64,000 nt of DNA from Saposhnikovia divaricata (lineage: Eukaryota > Streptophyta > Magnoliopsida > Apiales > Apiaceae): contig CM071595.1 in the NCBI GenBank assembly GCA_036435485.1, forward strand, positions 103,904,580 to 103,968,579. Direction: 5' to 3'. Positions 47,604-58,834 of this stretch are shown here, piece after piece. The notes under the pieces are model-generated. The model saw only the letters and a program-made list of their open reading frames with translations, was not told the DNA's origin and searched no databases. Position numbers and translations under genes: made by a program. How positions within the stretch are numbered: the first letter of the stretch is position 1; each line of letters begins with the position of its first letter.

Positions 47604-48120
47604 AATCCCCTGTAATACACCAGGGCAGATTATATTTAGTAGCCAAATGCCTTATAAAGTTCAAAGAATCCATCCTTCTTGTGCTTTCAGGGAAACCATA
47701 GAAGCATGTCATACGCCATGAGAGATTGTTACTTTCCTGGAAAATCGCATCAATATGATTATTTGACGAATCAACAATGCTACAGTTAACTTTTTTTCTG
47801 CAAAAAATTTCTAAACCCCCACTCCTACCAACACAATCCACCGAGTAAAAATTATTAAAACCAAACTTCGCACTGAGCTTCTTTATTTTGTCACTATACA
47901 CCAACGTTTCAAATAAAAATAGAAAATTGGGTTTACGAGACTTGATTAAGTCCCTCAAATTCGAACTGTTCGAGAGTTCCCCAACCCTCGACAGTTCCAG
48001 CTTAACGAATTCATTGTGGCTGGCTAGCCTGCTGAGCAAGCATAGCCAAAATAGTGCTCGTGGATGTTGAACAATCCTTTCCAGAAAGAACAACTTCCGA
48101 ATGTGTATTTTTTCTAACAT
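47604..48120 (-). pseudogene. LINE ORF2 endonuclease, N-terminal piece
   Basis: Minus-strand frame with NLRDLIKSRKPNFLFLFET (the KPxxxFLxET motif with its metal-binding Glu), GFNNFYSVDCVGRSGGLEIF, WRMTCFYGFPE and, at the copia 2 junction, WCITGDFN. These are consecutive motifs of the APE-type endonuclease that nicks the target DNA. The usual start with a WNCRGLG-like motif is not recognisable, so the 5' end of ORF2 is decayed. Confidence 0.87.
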
Positions 48121-48310
48121 TATCTAACCCAGGTCTGAGCCCACCTGTAGTGTCCATAATGTCGTACATCTCTGGGCCTCCCCTCTATCTCTTTCTTTCC
48201 ATTACATTAAGCCCATCAAGTTCCTCCTCCTCCAGCCCATATACAGGATTTGAAATTGCATTCGATCCCCCAAATTTAGTTAATTGTATCTCCGGATTGA
48301 CTGGGATAAT

Positions 48311-49228
48311 TTAATTTTTAAAAATTGAATCTTGTTTCCTAAAATTACTCCCTCGATGAACTGTATCCCCTTCACCTTCGTAACTACCCTCCCCTGATTT
48401 CGGGGAAGGGTTCACTTTCCCCACTCTCTCCTCCCACTCTGCATCGCCCTCCTCTCGCAACCACTTACTCTTCGCCGGAACTCCCAACCTTCTAGGTGGT
48501 GCTCTCAACCAGACCCCCCCACTACTTATTCATTTCATCACCTCGTCTATCCAGAAACTTCCTACAGTATCTTTCAGTATGCGACACCAGCCCACACGAG
48601 AAATAAAAATATCCCAACCTTTCATACTTACAGCTAACAATCACCTCCGCACCATTCTTCCTAACTATCTTCTTCTTACGTTTGAGAGGCTTCCTAACAT
48701 CAAGATTTATCCGAATCCTCATACACTCCCTCCAAATGCTTGTACTGTTTTTGTGATTATACTCTAAAAACTCACCAAAACAATCACCTAATTGCTTCCC
48801 CACTGCCTCGGACATATAGCCTGTTGGCAGATCACGAATCTGTATCCAAATCTTTAAATGCCATAACGGAACTTTCAGTGGTTCTTCTCCTTGTGGTATT
48901 GATGCCAGAATAAGCATTGCACCATCGAATGACCACGGTCCTCCATTAAGTACCCAGTTCATGTCCTCCTTGTGGTCAACCTGAAACAAAAAGATTCCTG
49001 GTTCAAGCTCCTTGATGTTTATCCCATAGCTGGCTTCCATACATCCGCCATTTTTTATTTCATTGCATGAACATTTACATTCTTCTCCGTAAGAAATCTC
49101 CCTATCACACAAAAATCATATTTGTTACTTTCCTTCTCGACCTCACCCTCAAAGACAAAAGCTGCATTCTCCTTCTCATCAATATCCAGATTCGATAATT
49201 GAACATTCAAATCTTGGTATCGAGACAT
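48311..49228 (-). pseudogene. LINE ORF1 (gag-like, DUF4283 plus zinc knuckle)
   Basis: Starts at the minus-strand ATG at 49226-49228 (MSRYQDLNVQLSNL). The DUF4283 region reads VIGRFLTEKNVNVHAMK, then after a stop (49055-49057) and a frame change GINIKELEPGIFLFQ and WVLNGGPWSFDGAML. The retrovirus-type knuckle is CKYERLGYFYFSCG...HTERYC near 48555-48600, with one Cys position altered. A further frame (48311-48508) gives RAPPRRLGVPAKSKWLR, the usual tail of plant L1 ORF1. It would bind LINE RNA. Confidence 0.85.
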
Positions 49229-49405
49229 TACTAATCAAGCTCACACGATTTCAAACTTCAAAACTTAAGAGTTTGAACGGACAGAAAAGAAAAACCTCTC
49301 ACAAACATGGAGAGAACGATATATCGATCTATTGCATGATTGTTAAAAGGCAGAACTGAAATCATTGTGATACTTACATTTGAGTTTGATATTTATGGTA
49401 CGTAT
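49229..49405 (-). other. LINE 5' untranslated region
   Basis: 177 bp between the 11-bp duplication and the ORF1 start. The full-length 5' end is inferred from the position of the duplication. Confidence 0.65.
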
Positions 49406-49416
49406 AATTGATTAAT

Positions 49417-51482
49417 AAAATAAGTTGAGTATACTCCAAGGCCCAAACGTTTATCGTGATGGACTGTTGTTAGAAAGTCAAAGTAATATACTATTTTAGA
49501 ATAATAATTGATCATGCCGTACTGCCGTCAAGTCATTATGGTTTTCATTTTTAGTTTCAGTCAAATAGACTAAATGAAAAAAAAATTATAATTAAATTGT
49601 TCATCTAATCTGTTTTAAATTATAATTTTCAATTTTTTAAAGTAATAAAAATATATTTTTTAAGCTTTGATAAAAAAATTAATCAATTTGACGTCTAACA
49701 ATCAAAATAGAATAAATTAATTAGGGACGGAGGAAGTAAGATTGTAATTTATAAAGAAATAAATAGTAGTAGTGTTAAGTAACCATCGCTCTAAAATTTC
49801 AAGATGTTAGAGAAAGTCCCAACTGTATCTTTATATTATATTCTAATACTTTCCCTCACTCGAAAACTCATTTATGGGTCGAAGAGTGGATCATGACGTT
49901 CATCTTTGGAACATAACTTAACTTCTTGTCTAAATTAAATATTGATATTATTGGCGGTGACAGGGATCGAACCTGAATCCCTGTATACCTGAGATATTTT
50001 GATAACCTTTTACTGATGTGTTTATTAGTAAATAAATGTTGACAATTAATGAGAATAACATCATGTACTTCAAATATAAAAAAATAACTAGCATAACAGC
50101 CCGTGTAAGGCACGTACCTCTATATGAACGCATCTAATTTTATTTTAAAGAAGATGTTGGTGGTTGGTTTATTAATGTTTCTATTGTGCACTCATAATTC
50201 TGGGATTGTAATTTGAATAACGATACGTGTTGATATGAAAAGTAAAGAATCTTACCGTCGAGTAGTTGGAACCACGAATATATCAACATCGAGTTTTCTT
50301 TGTTGTTTATAGCGAGTAGAAAAGAAAAAAAGTATACATAATTTTGATGCTTGTTTTTTTCGAGTAATAACAATTGAGAACTCATTGATTCAGGTTTGTT
50401 GTGAAACTCAAGTGTAGCGTTACATATCCTAAGATTGTGCTAACTATCACGGACGTTGCATCGCGATTGCAATAACGTGTATGCATTGCAACCATTTTTT
50501 TTTAATTTGAGTCACCGCATATGTTAGTTAGAACATTAAAATATGCATGAACCTGCCCAATAAATGTTTCAATTAAGTCATAAGTATTACAGTCATTCTA
50601 AGATGATAGGGTTCGTAAGAAAAAAATCAGCAACCACGACTTGAGCAGAATTTTTAGGAGTGTAAATATTGTCTGGAAATTGAGATATGAGACTACACAT
50701 TTGCTGCATATGTTGCAGAGGTTTATATGTCCAAGACCATATTGAGTGTCTATTTTGGACCAAATCACCGTCTACAGGTTATTGGACCAATAGATAATAT
50801 TAAGTGAGTATAATAGACATTATTTTATGCAACTATAAATTTAACTTCATTTCTTTTTATGCATTATCATCTATTTTACTTGATTGCATTAATGTAAATG
50901 TATTTGAACTTAATTATGTATATGAATTTTAACTAATTACTCAAGTGAATATTGATATAGAGTTCAAAATTTAAATCTCATATCATTCAATTTGATTATA
51001 AATTTTATTGATCTAAAAATCTTTAATTCACATTCTTTTATTAAAAAAAACTCGTACAGATAAAAAGATTACGTAAAAATTGTTGAGTATAGTAAGTTAC
51101 ACAGACATTGGTACGATAGGCAATGCAATTGTAGTCTAACAACATATAAAATTTGAGACAATATATACTAAATGTAAATAAATAATTTACAATATAAAAA
51201 TATTAGTGTAATCCTTTTTTTAATATATAGCCATGTTTTATAAAGGACGAATTTTAATTTCATAATATTTTGTATATCTACTTATTTTTATGCAAGATTT
51301 TTCAAGTATAGTTAGATTTCAAAAAAAATCATTAAAAAATGATTTTAGGGCACTTATATAGATAAATTTTATAATTTGCACAGTAGATTACAAGAAGAGA
51401 CCAAAATAGAATATAACCTGTGGAATATTTGCGCATATTGATAATAAATTTCATAATTTTATCAAATGAGCATCTAACTTAG
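49417..51482. other. AT-rich intergenic DNA
   Basis: About 2 kb without a credible gene; open frames are short and AT-driven. On the minus strand near 49954-49985 a piece contains GGTTCGATCC, a tRNA-type B-box, but no tRNA can be folded around it. Confidence 0.6.
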
Positions 51483-52034
51483 TGGTTAAAATTGTCACTT
51501 CTAAGTTTAAGGTCATGGGTTCAATTCCCAACACCCATTTTCATTTTTTCTAAAAATAAAATTATTATGGCATTTTTATAATTATATGATAAATAAGGAT
51601 ATATTGGTAAATTTATAGATATTATTTTAGCATTTTTTTATTTTTTATCCTTGTATTACCATTTAATTAATCTATACTAATATATAATTATAAGCAAACT
51701 AGGGTATAATTTGGTTGTTTGGTTCAACCATTTAAAAGAATAGTGATCGCTAGATATTTAGTAAATAGATAGTAACCGTTAGATCTAATAATTAAGAATA
51801 TTCTATATTTAAATCCCTCTTCTAAAGATCCAAGGTTCGAATCCCATCAACAACAAATTTACATTAATATTTTATATTATTAGTTCTAAACAATACATAT
51901 CATTTGTTGAATAACTATTATTATTACTAAAAAATTTATTATTTAATATTACAAAGTTAAATTATATCCATAATTAATTATTATACTTTATTTTTTTTAA
52001 TCATATAATTTAAAAATATTTAAAAGTAACATAT
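51483..52034. repeat. 552-bp tandem unit 1 (contains truncated Helitron copy)
   Basis: The sequence from TGGTTAAAATTGTCAC recurs from 52035 with a 552-bp period. Unit 2 continues after the Tat-like insertion. Each unit has a tRNA-gene-like phrase (GGGTTCAATTCCC) followed by the Helitron start. Confidence 0.85.
51671..52030 (+). mobile_element. Helitron copy 1, lacking its 3' terminus
   Basis: Begins TCTATACTAATATATAA after an A, the plant Helitron 5' end. It is collinear with 59936-60290 but joins the next unit before the terminal hairpin and CTAG, so it is 3'-truncated. Confidence 0.75.
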
Positions 52035-52173
52035 TGGTTGAAATTGTCACTTCTAAGTTTAAGGTCAAGGGTTCAATTCCCAACACCCATTTTCATTTTT
52101 TTTAAATAAAATTATTATGGCGTCTTTCTAATTATATGATAAATAAGGATATATTGATAAATTCATAGATAAA

Positions 52174-52794
52174 TGATATGGGCTAAAAAGAAGCCCTAAA
52201 GACACAATTAATGTTGCATTAATTAGACCTAGCTTGATCCAGATATGAAGCCCATTAATGATGCCCAAAACCCTAATTCAATATTAAATTCGTAATTAAT
52301 ATTGAGGGTGTTTAACAGCTTGCAAATAAGAGTCAAACTAGGAAATAATATCTTTATGAGTAGCCTACAAGGCACCTAATCGCACAAGGATACTGATTCC
52401 TACAAAGAAGGATCTAGAATCGGGCCCAAGGAGGTGGCTTGCCCACCAAGTCTCCCAACACTATTCTAAGTCTTAGGCTCCCAACGCCTATATAAGGGCC
52501 TGACCCCTCATTCTCAGAACTACGTTTTTGGGCAGAGCTCAATACGTCACTTACGTTTCAGGCTTAATCCTCGAATAATGACATACAAGCCACTACGTCT
52601 TTGATGTGCCTTAGCCGCCATAGCCCCGAGGGCGAACACCAAGAACTATGTTTTGGCTTGATTCTCCATATCGAGATACGTAGGCAATCTGTGAGGACCG
52701 ATCAGTCTCGAACGCAGAAATAGCCATTAAAGATCGAAGCTCTCCAACCCTAGCATTAAATATAAATCGATAACCTAGTTTTTATTCCACAACA
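52174..52794 (+). repeat. 5' LTR of the Tat-like element
   Basis: 621 bp with TATATAAG at 52489-52496, followed two bases later by the primer site. Confidence 0.92.
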
Positions 52795-52796
52795 TT

Positions 52797-52814
52797 TGGC
52801 GCCGTCTGTAGGAA
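52797..52814 (+). promoter_or_regulatory. Primer binding site of the Tat-like element
   Basis: TGGCGCCGTCTGTAGGAA, a primer site common in Tat-type gypsy elements; I do not name the tRNA with certainty. Confidence 0.75.
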
Positions 52815-52827
52815 GACAACATCGACC

Positions 52828-54560
52828 ATGGTTCAAACATGAAGAACAACACCAGCCTCAACTAAGGCAACCACCATCGTCACTGAATAAGGGTATATAC
52901 CCCCATCAACGGGGGCGACCACTCAACCTCAAGTTTCTCAACCTATAGAGACGACTCCCCATGCTGAGAGAACTCTACCCGTGGTTGTCCTTCCAAACCA
53001 GGAGACCAACCCTCTTCAGATGGTGGTCTCATCCACTACCTCCGGGGGTGTAGTTCTCTACTACAGATCTCCTTAGAAGTATGAATCTGGCATACGGGTT
53101 GCCTAACTACCCTCCGAATACTCGAGGCGTTGGGCCAAGTGGCCATGCCCTGCAGATACATGAGCCGTATCACCCTCCTTACATTAGAGGCTTGGGCCCT
53201 GATCAAGGATATTATTACTACTCGGGTCCTTATACTGATGATTCTTCATCTGAGGATGACGATCATGATCAAGCCCCGAGGAGGCGACATCCAAGCAAGG
53301 AGCCCATAAGGCGTAATTGACGAATCCATGATGAACCCCCTATGACAGCCGCTGAGAGAATTAAGGCTTATGAAGCCGAGATCCTAAAGGACGATATAGA
53401 AAGGGAGCAACAAAGATAGAACCAGAACCGACCCCCTCCGAGGTTAAGAGGAGAGATTCCCTTTGTTAATTTGGAGAGACCTTCGAGGAGAGAGGGAAGG
53501 TTCGAGGTCCCAAGAGGTGGAACTACAAGGGCAGGAGTCCCCAAGGGTGATCCCAAAGATTTAATGCAACTTGGAGATCTTGATGATCCCACACCCCCAT
53601 TCACTGAGGAATTGATGAATGCTCACGTCTCCCGAAAGTTCAAGATGCCTACGATAAAGGCGTATGATAGAACGGGAGATCCCGCAAACCATGTGAGAAC
53701 ATTCTCGAATGCACTGCTGTTGCAGCCTGCTAGTGGCGCTCTCAAGTGTATGGCGTTCCCTCAAACCCTGGCGGGTATGGCTCAAAGATGGTATAGTCAT
53801 TTGCCTGCAAACTCGATTGACACATTCAAGGAATTGAGCACGGCTTTCATCAATCAATTTGTTAGTGGAAAAGTCCATGAGAAGAGCTCAACATCCCTTA
53901 TGCAAGTGGTGCAAGGAAAGAATGAGAACCTAACGGACTATCTCAAGCGCTTCACTAAGGAGACGTTGAACATCCCTGATCCGGAAAATAAAGTAGCTAT
54001 GATAGCCTTGGAGAATGGGACAACCAACACCTTCTTTCAGATGTCATTGGCAAAACATCCTCCTGAGAGCATGACCGAGCTCCAAAAAAGGGCGAGCAAA
54101 TACATAAAGGCTAAGGAAAGCATGAGGAAAATAGAGGTCTCTACCGAAAGTGGTGGAAATGAGAACTCTAAGAAGCGAAAGACAAAGCAGGAGTATAATG
54201 CTAGGGACAAATATCCCCGAACTAGCAAGGACTCAGACTCTGCTCTAGGACCGAGGTTCGCTGATTACGCAAGATTGAACACTCCTAGGAGTCGAATCCT
54301 ATTGGACATTGAGAAGGATAAATATTTCTGATGGCCGAAGCCACTTAGGGGAGATACCGCAAAGAGAAACAAGAATCAGTATTGCAGATTCCACAAGGAT
54401 GTGGGGCATGACACTAATGATTGCAAGCAACTCAAGGATGAGATCGAGTTCTTGATCCGTAGAGGGAAGCTGAGCCACTTCATTAAGGGTGAAGATCGTG
54501 GTAATTAGAGAAGAGATTATGATAGGAGCGATGATGATCGAGATCACAACCCATAGCCTC
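52828..54560 (+). pseudogene. gag of the Tat-like element
   Basis: ATG at 52828 opens a frame with early stops; from about 53060 the reading is in another frame. The Retrotrans_gag domain is clear in 53471-54331 (KMPTIKAYDRTGDPANHVRT, MAQRWYSHLPANSIDTF, FVSGKVHEKSSTSLMQVVQG, LTDYLKRFTKE). After a stop near 54329 the zinc-knuckle-like piece YCRFHKDVGHDTNDCKQLK (about 54380) and FLIRRGKLSHFI follow. Further stops are at 53318, 53417, 54507 and 54556. The long Tyr/Asp/Arg-rich N-terminal part is typical of Tat gag. Confidence 0.87.
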
Positions 54561-54577
54561 GAGGGCAAGTAATTAAC

Positions 54578-55254
54578 ATGATCTCGGGAGTCCCGACAAC
54601 GGTTGGGACAACAAAGAATTCCCAAAAGGCTTATGTCAAGGAAGTGATGTACATTGTTAGAGAAACGTCTAAACATGAAAAAACTGAGGTAATAATTGAA
54701 TTTGATGATTCAGACCTTGAAGGGGTGAAGTTCCTCCATGATGACCCACTGGTCATAACACCCATGATTGGAAATTCAGAGGTAAAACGAGTCTTGATAG
54801 ACAATGGAGCTTCTGTGGATATCTTGTTCCATGGCGCATTTGTGAAGATGGGGTATAACGACTCTCAGTTGACCCTCTCCAACACGCCTATATACGGGTT
54901 CAATGGAGTATAATCCAAAGTTGAGGGAACCATTCAGTTGCCCGTCACCATCGGACAGAAGCCCATAGAGGCCACTCAGATGATGAACTTTTTGGTTATC
55001 AAAGTATCTTCCACCTACAATGCCATCCTCAGGAGGACTGGACTCCACGCTTTTAAGGCTGTGGCCTCAACCTATCATATGAAGATCAAGTTTCCAACCA
55101 GGAATGGTGTAGGAGAACAAAAAGGTGACCAGAAAATGTCTAGGAGCTGTTATGTACCCGCGTTAAGGACTGAAGAATTCGGGGGCAGGTCCTTTTGATT
55201 GAAGACATGGATGTCCGCAGTGATAAGGAACACCAAGAAGGGCCAGCAGAGGAC
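54578..55254 (+). pseudogene. Aspartic protease region of the Tat-like element
   Basis: Frame with IIEFDDSDLEGVKFLHDDPL and the active-site segment VLIDNGASVDILF (near 54795), then MGYNDSQLTL. Stop at 54911-54913, after which the same frame goes on (NFLVIKVSSTYNAILRR, 54980-55035) to about 55195. Then a different frame carries VLLIEDMDVRSDKEHQEGP, the usual lead toward RT. The protease core is intact. Confidence 0.85.
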
Positions 55255-55500
55255 ATCACACATAAGTCTTGGATAGCCATTAAGGCTAAGGCGCCAGCTG
55301 ACTTCATGGTTGAATGTACCATTGGCAACCAAGAAGTCGGGGGGCAAGAGATAGTACCCCAAGCAGGAAGTGAACTTCAGAATAAGAATGAGGAGACCAA
55401 AAGAAGTGGTGGGTGCTCTATTTTGATGGAGCATCAAAAACAAAATCAAGTGGTGCAGGCCTAGTCTTACAAAGCCCCGATGGGTTCAAACTATCCTAGT
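55255..55500 (+). pseudogene. RNase H boundary fragment 1 of the Tat-like element
   Basis: At about 55255 the sequence jumps from the pre-RT linker to ITHKSWIAIKAKAPADFMVE and NQEVGGQE. In another frame it then reads WVLYFDGASKTKSSGAG, the start of Tat RNase H. No RT motif lies between, so RT is deleted at this junction. Confidence 0.8.
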
Positions 55501-56239
55501 ATGACTTAGCTTTATATTTATCTAGTAGAAGTAGAAATAAGGTTCGATGAAACCATTGCAGAGCATGTCGCTCCGAGTAGGACAGTAGTACTCCATGTAA
55601 GGATTGAACCCATTTCAATTTATTAATGCAAGTTTGTTTTTCGTTCTGTGATTTTATTTATGTGCCAAGCACCTATTGTGTGTAAGTCAAAGATAACCAA
55701 GTACCGAAAATAAAATAATACATGAATGGAAATAAACAAATGCATAAATAAAAACCACGAAGGGTCGAGAGTTAGGTTACAACACAACCAAATAAGTATT
55801 TAAAGTTCTTGAAGAACCCGGGATAAAAGACAAGTTAATAAAGCCACATGTGGCAATCAAAGCCATGCAAGGCTGTGGAGGCTAAGGATTAGCCACTCTT
55901 CAATATTTTCAAAAGACTTGGATGGAGAGTCTAAGGTAGAGACCAACAAAGAACCTTGAATTTTAGTCCTAAGAGCAAGGGATATAAGAATATCCTTAAA
56001 CAAGGATCAAGAAGTTCAAGCAAGCTCTCGTCTCAAGAGTTTAAAAGGCAAGAAGCCCACATGATTGTATTTCTTGAAATCTAAATCAAGGAATCAACCT
56101 TGAATCCTTGACCTAGAATCAAGAAAAACAAGAGACAAAGATGGAACCAAGACAAACGCTGAAGTCCTGATGGACCATCCGTTGAAGAACCATATTGCAT
56201 AGCCCGAAAGCCAATTGAAGGCAAATCAAATGGGCAATT

Positions 56240-56510
56240 GAGTTAGGAGATTTTGACATCACATATAAGCCTTGGACGGCCATCAAGGCTCAGGCGTTAA
56301 CTGACTTCGTGGTTGAATGTATCGTTAACAACCTAGAAGTCGGGGGGCAAGAGGTATTAACCCAAGAGGGTAAAGAACTAGAAAACAAGAATGAAGATGA
56401 AAACATGATCCTATAAAACAAGAATGAAGATGAAAACATGACCTAAAAGAATATGGGAGATCTATTTTGACGGAGCGTCAAAAATAAAATCAAGAAGATT
56501 AGCTAAAAGG
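56240..56510 (+). pseudogene. RNase H boundary fragment 2 (second copy)
   Basis: A diverged second copy of the segment at 55255-55500 (DFDITYKPWTAIKAQALTDF, VGGQE, then YFDGASKIKS), with stops. Two copies in one element show an internal duplication or a chimaeric origin. Confidence 0.75.
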
Positions 56511-56674
56511 CTATTACTACAAAGAATAGTCTAGAGAATATATTCCAAGACTAAGGATTGAAGCCTGGATAGCCGGTTTAGGCTTGGTCAGCTTTGAGGG
56601 TCAAGAACCTTAAAGTCTATGAAGATTGGTAGTCTCCCAAATTGAATGGTAAATTTGAATCCAAGGAGGAATCT

Positions 56675-56880
56675 ATGAAAAAGTACTTGAGATTGTGAAG
56701 GCTGTGGTGGCTCAATTTGATGAGTGCTATGTGGAGTACATTCCAAGAAATGAGAACATTAAGGCCGATGCCCTATCTAAGTTTGCCTCTTCTGAGATAG
56801 AGAATTATGCAGAGAGTTTTTACTTCCAGGTCCTGAAGACCCCGCCATCGATTCGAAATTAGTAGCACCAGTTAATGTAA
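56675..56880 (+). pseudogene. RNase H C-terminal fragment of the Tat-like element
   Basis: Reads AVVAQFDECYVEYIPRNENI and KADALSKFASSEIE, the end of Tat RNase H (IPRxxNxxADxLSKFAS). No integrase follows. Confidence 0.8.
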
Positions 56881-57589
56881 GCTGAAGGATAGACCCTATC
56901 AAAGCTCATCTTGAGACTGGTTGGCTCTCTGATAATGCCTTGAAGGCACAGAAACTGCTAGTGAGAGTGTTGAGATAAGAGGTCCTTTATCATTTCATAC
57001 TTAAAATCTTGAATCTCAAATCCCGACACAAAATTTAAGCCATGATGGCCAACAAGGCTGTCTACCTTCAATCGAGCTTGTCGTTTGATTTTAAGGACTT
57101 GAATCAAGAGCCGTCAATCGAATTCAAACCAAAGTAAGGTCCTGTGAGCATAAGAAGAAGGTTGGAATCCTAGAATTGAAAAACTAACCAAGGCACACCA
57201 GACTTGAAGTCAAGTGCTAAGGAGCAAGTCAACTTCTTGAACGTTCAACCGAAGTAAGACCTCCACCATATGAAACAAGGGGGGCAAGAGCTATGGGACT
57301 TCATCATTTCTGCATCTTAGAATGAGAGTTAAGGGTTGATGATAACCGACAAACACCAATGAATTCAAGGTTTCGAATCAAGGATTCAGCAAACGAGTTA
57401 AAGCCCTGAAGGTCACGGAAACTAAGAGTAAAGTCAAGAATGTCTAGTTTTCGACATTCAAATGCTGACATTAGACGTTTGAATACTGACGTTGAGGTTC
57501 AATTATTGGCGTTCAAGTATTGACGTTGAGGTTTGAATATCGATGTTTCAAGACTGATATTCAAGTTAGAAGATTAGAAGCCGAGGTTC
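56881..57589 (+). other. Non-coding interior of the Tat-like element
   Basis: No domain found. Toward 57440-57560 it becomes degenerate repeats of a GACGTT/GAGGTT-containing phrase. Confidence 0.55.
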
Positions 57590-57930
57590 CGGGGAGCGTC
57601 TAGCCAACTGAGGTCAGCCGATCGAGGCTCCAGGGAAGCCCCTAGCCGACTGAGGCTAGCCTACCGAGGCTCCGGGAACCCCTAGCCGACCGACCCCGGC
57701 CGACTGAGGCTCCGGGGAAGCGTCAGCCAACCGTGGCCAGCCGATCGAGGCGCCAAGGACCCCCAACCGACCAACCTTGGCCGATCGAGGCACCACGGGC
57801 AGCGTTTCCGGCCGACCGAGGCACCACGGGCACCGTAGCCGACCGACCTTGGCTGACCGAGGCACCATGAACAACACAGCCGACCGAGAACGGCCAACCA
57901 AGGCACTCTCAGCCCGTCAGCCGACCGAGG
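57590..57930 (+). repeat. GC-rich repeat array (CCGACCGAGGC-type) in the Tat-like element
   Basis: About fifteen variants of CCGACCGAGGC spaced 15-40 bp, joined by CTCCGGGGAAG or CACCACGGGCA. This is a sharp GC island in an AT-rich window; open frames on either strand are by-products. Confidence 0.85.
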
Positions 57931-58059
57931 CTGATGATCAGCCTTGATTTTCGAGTTGTCACCTTGATAATCAGGGTTGATGTTGAACTTCAGTCCTGAC
58001 ATTTTGAACGTGAAAATCAAGTCGGAGCTGAAGATGAAGCTAACATCGTTAAGCACCGT

Positions 58060-58240
58060 TTAGCACCGTTTGATGCAAGTGAGGTCATGTTTGGAGATTG
58101 AAATTCATGTTGAATACTGAAATCCATGTTAAAATACTGAAATTGACATTTGAAACCTGAAGTTGATGTTCGAAACTTCACCTTGATGACCGATATGTCA
58201 CCTTGATGATTGACATGTCACGTTGATGACCGACCTCATG
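58060..58240 (+). repeat. Degenerate short repeats (GTTGATGTT/CCTTGATGA type)
   Basis: Imperfect units of about 20-25 bp carrying GAAATTCATGTT-like and CACCTTGATGACCGA-like phrases. Confidence 0.6.
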
Positions 58241-58254
58241 CCCCGGACCCTTCA

Positions 58255-58780
58255 ACGCTGTTTTGGCCATATCATGAGTTCCAGATATCGGATTCGGACG
58301 ATCTTACAGTCAACGCGAAGCTCACTTAGTTTTCTACAGTCTTGGAGACCCTTGGCTAAGTGATGGTGGCCGGCTGGTAAAATTTGAAGCCCTTAGGCCG
58401 ATTGACACTCACTCTCAACCCTATACGGGCTGATTCACACTGTTTGGGCCATATCTTGAGCTCCGGATATCAGATTTGGACGGTCTTACAGTCCACGCGA
58501 AGCTCTATAAATTTTCTATAGTCTTGGAGAGCCTTGGCCGAGTGGGGTTGGCCGATTGAGGCATTTTGAAGCCCTTAGGCCGACTGGGAACTCAATCCGG
58601 CTATCCACGCTGTTCGGGCCATATCTTGAGTTTCAGATATCAGATTTGGACGATCTTATAGTCCACGCGAAGCTTACTGAATTTTATACGGTCTTGGACC
58701 ACCTTTGGCTGACTGATTTCTACCGACCAGAAGCCAAGAAGGCCTTCAGCCGACTGAGTGCTGGAAGACTTAGTACCGAT
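58255..58780 (+). repeat. Three tandem copies of a 170-180 bp unit
   Basis: Units start near 58255, 58436 and 58606. Each has GGCCATATC, CAGATATC/CGGATATC, GGACGATCTTACAGTC and GCGAAGCT at matching positions and ends in a TTAGGCCGA phrase. Divergence between units is clear but alignment is continuous. Confidence 0.85.
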
Positions 58781-58834
58781 TAACTAATTGCCACCGACTC
58801 GGAACTCGCTCCGAAGCCGGAGCCGGATCCGAAG

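Larger units (their letters stand above)
25664..49405 (-). mobile_element. L1-type LINE, minus strand, split into three pieces by two copia elements
   Basis: Pieces at 47599-49405, 39183-39355 and 25664-28950 read in order on the minus strand as ORF1, endonuclease, RT, zinc-binding domain and RNase H. A poly-A tail (T run at 25663-25670 on the plus strand) marks the 3' end. An 11-bp direct repeat AATTGATTAAT lies at 25653-25663 and 49406-49416, consistent with a target-site duplication. Removing both copia elements and their duplicated 5-bp sites leaves about 5.26 kb, a normal full length for plant L1 elements. Stops and frame changes show it is inactive. Confidence 0.88.

Noticed and set aside
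51505..51530. tRNA gene around GGGTTCAATTCCC
   Set aside because: A B-box-like phrase only; no cloverleaf can be made, and the phrase recurs in the tandem Helitron-associated unit.
57656..58056. Minus-strand Arg/Gly/Pro/Trp-rich frames in the GC-rich block
   Set aside because: They come from the CCGACCGAGGC repeat and have no domain-like composition.
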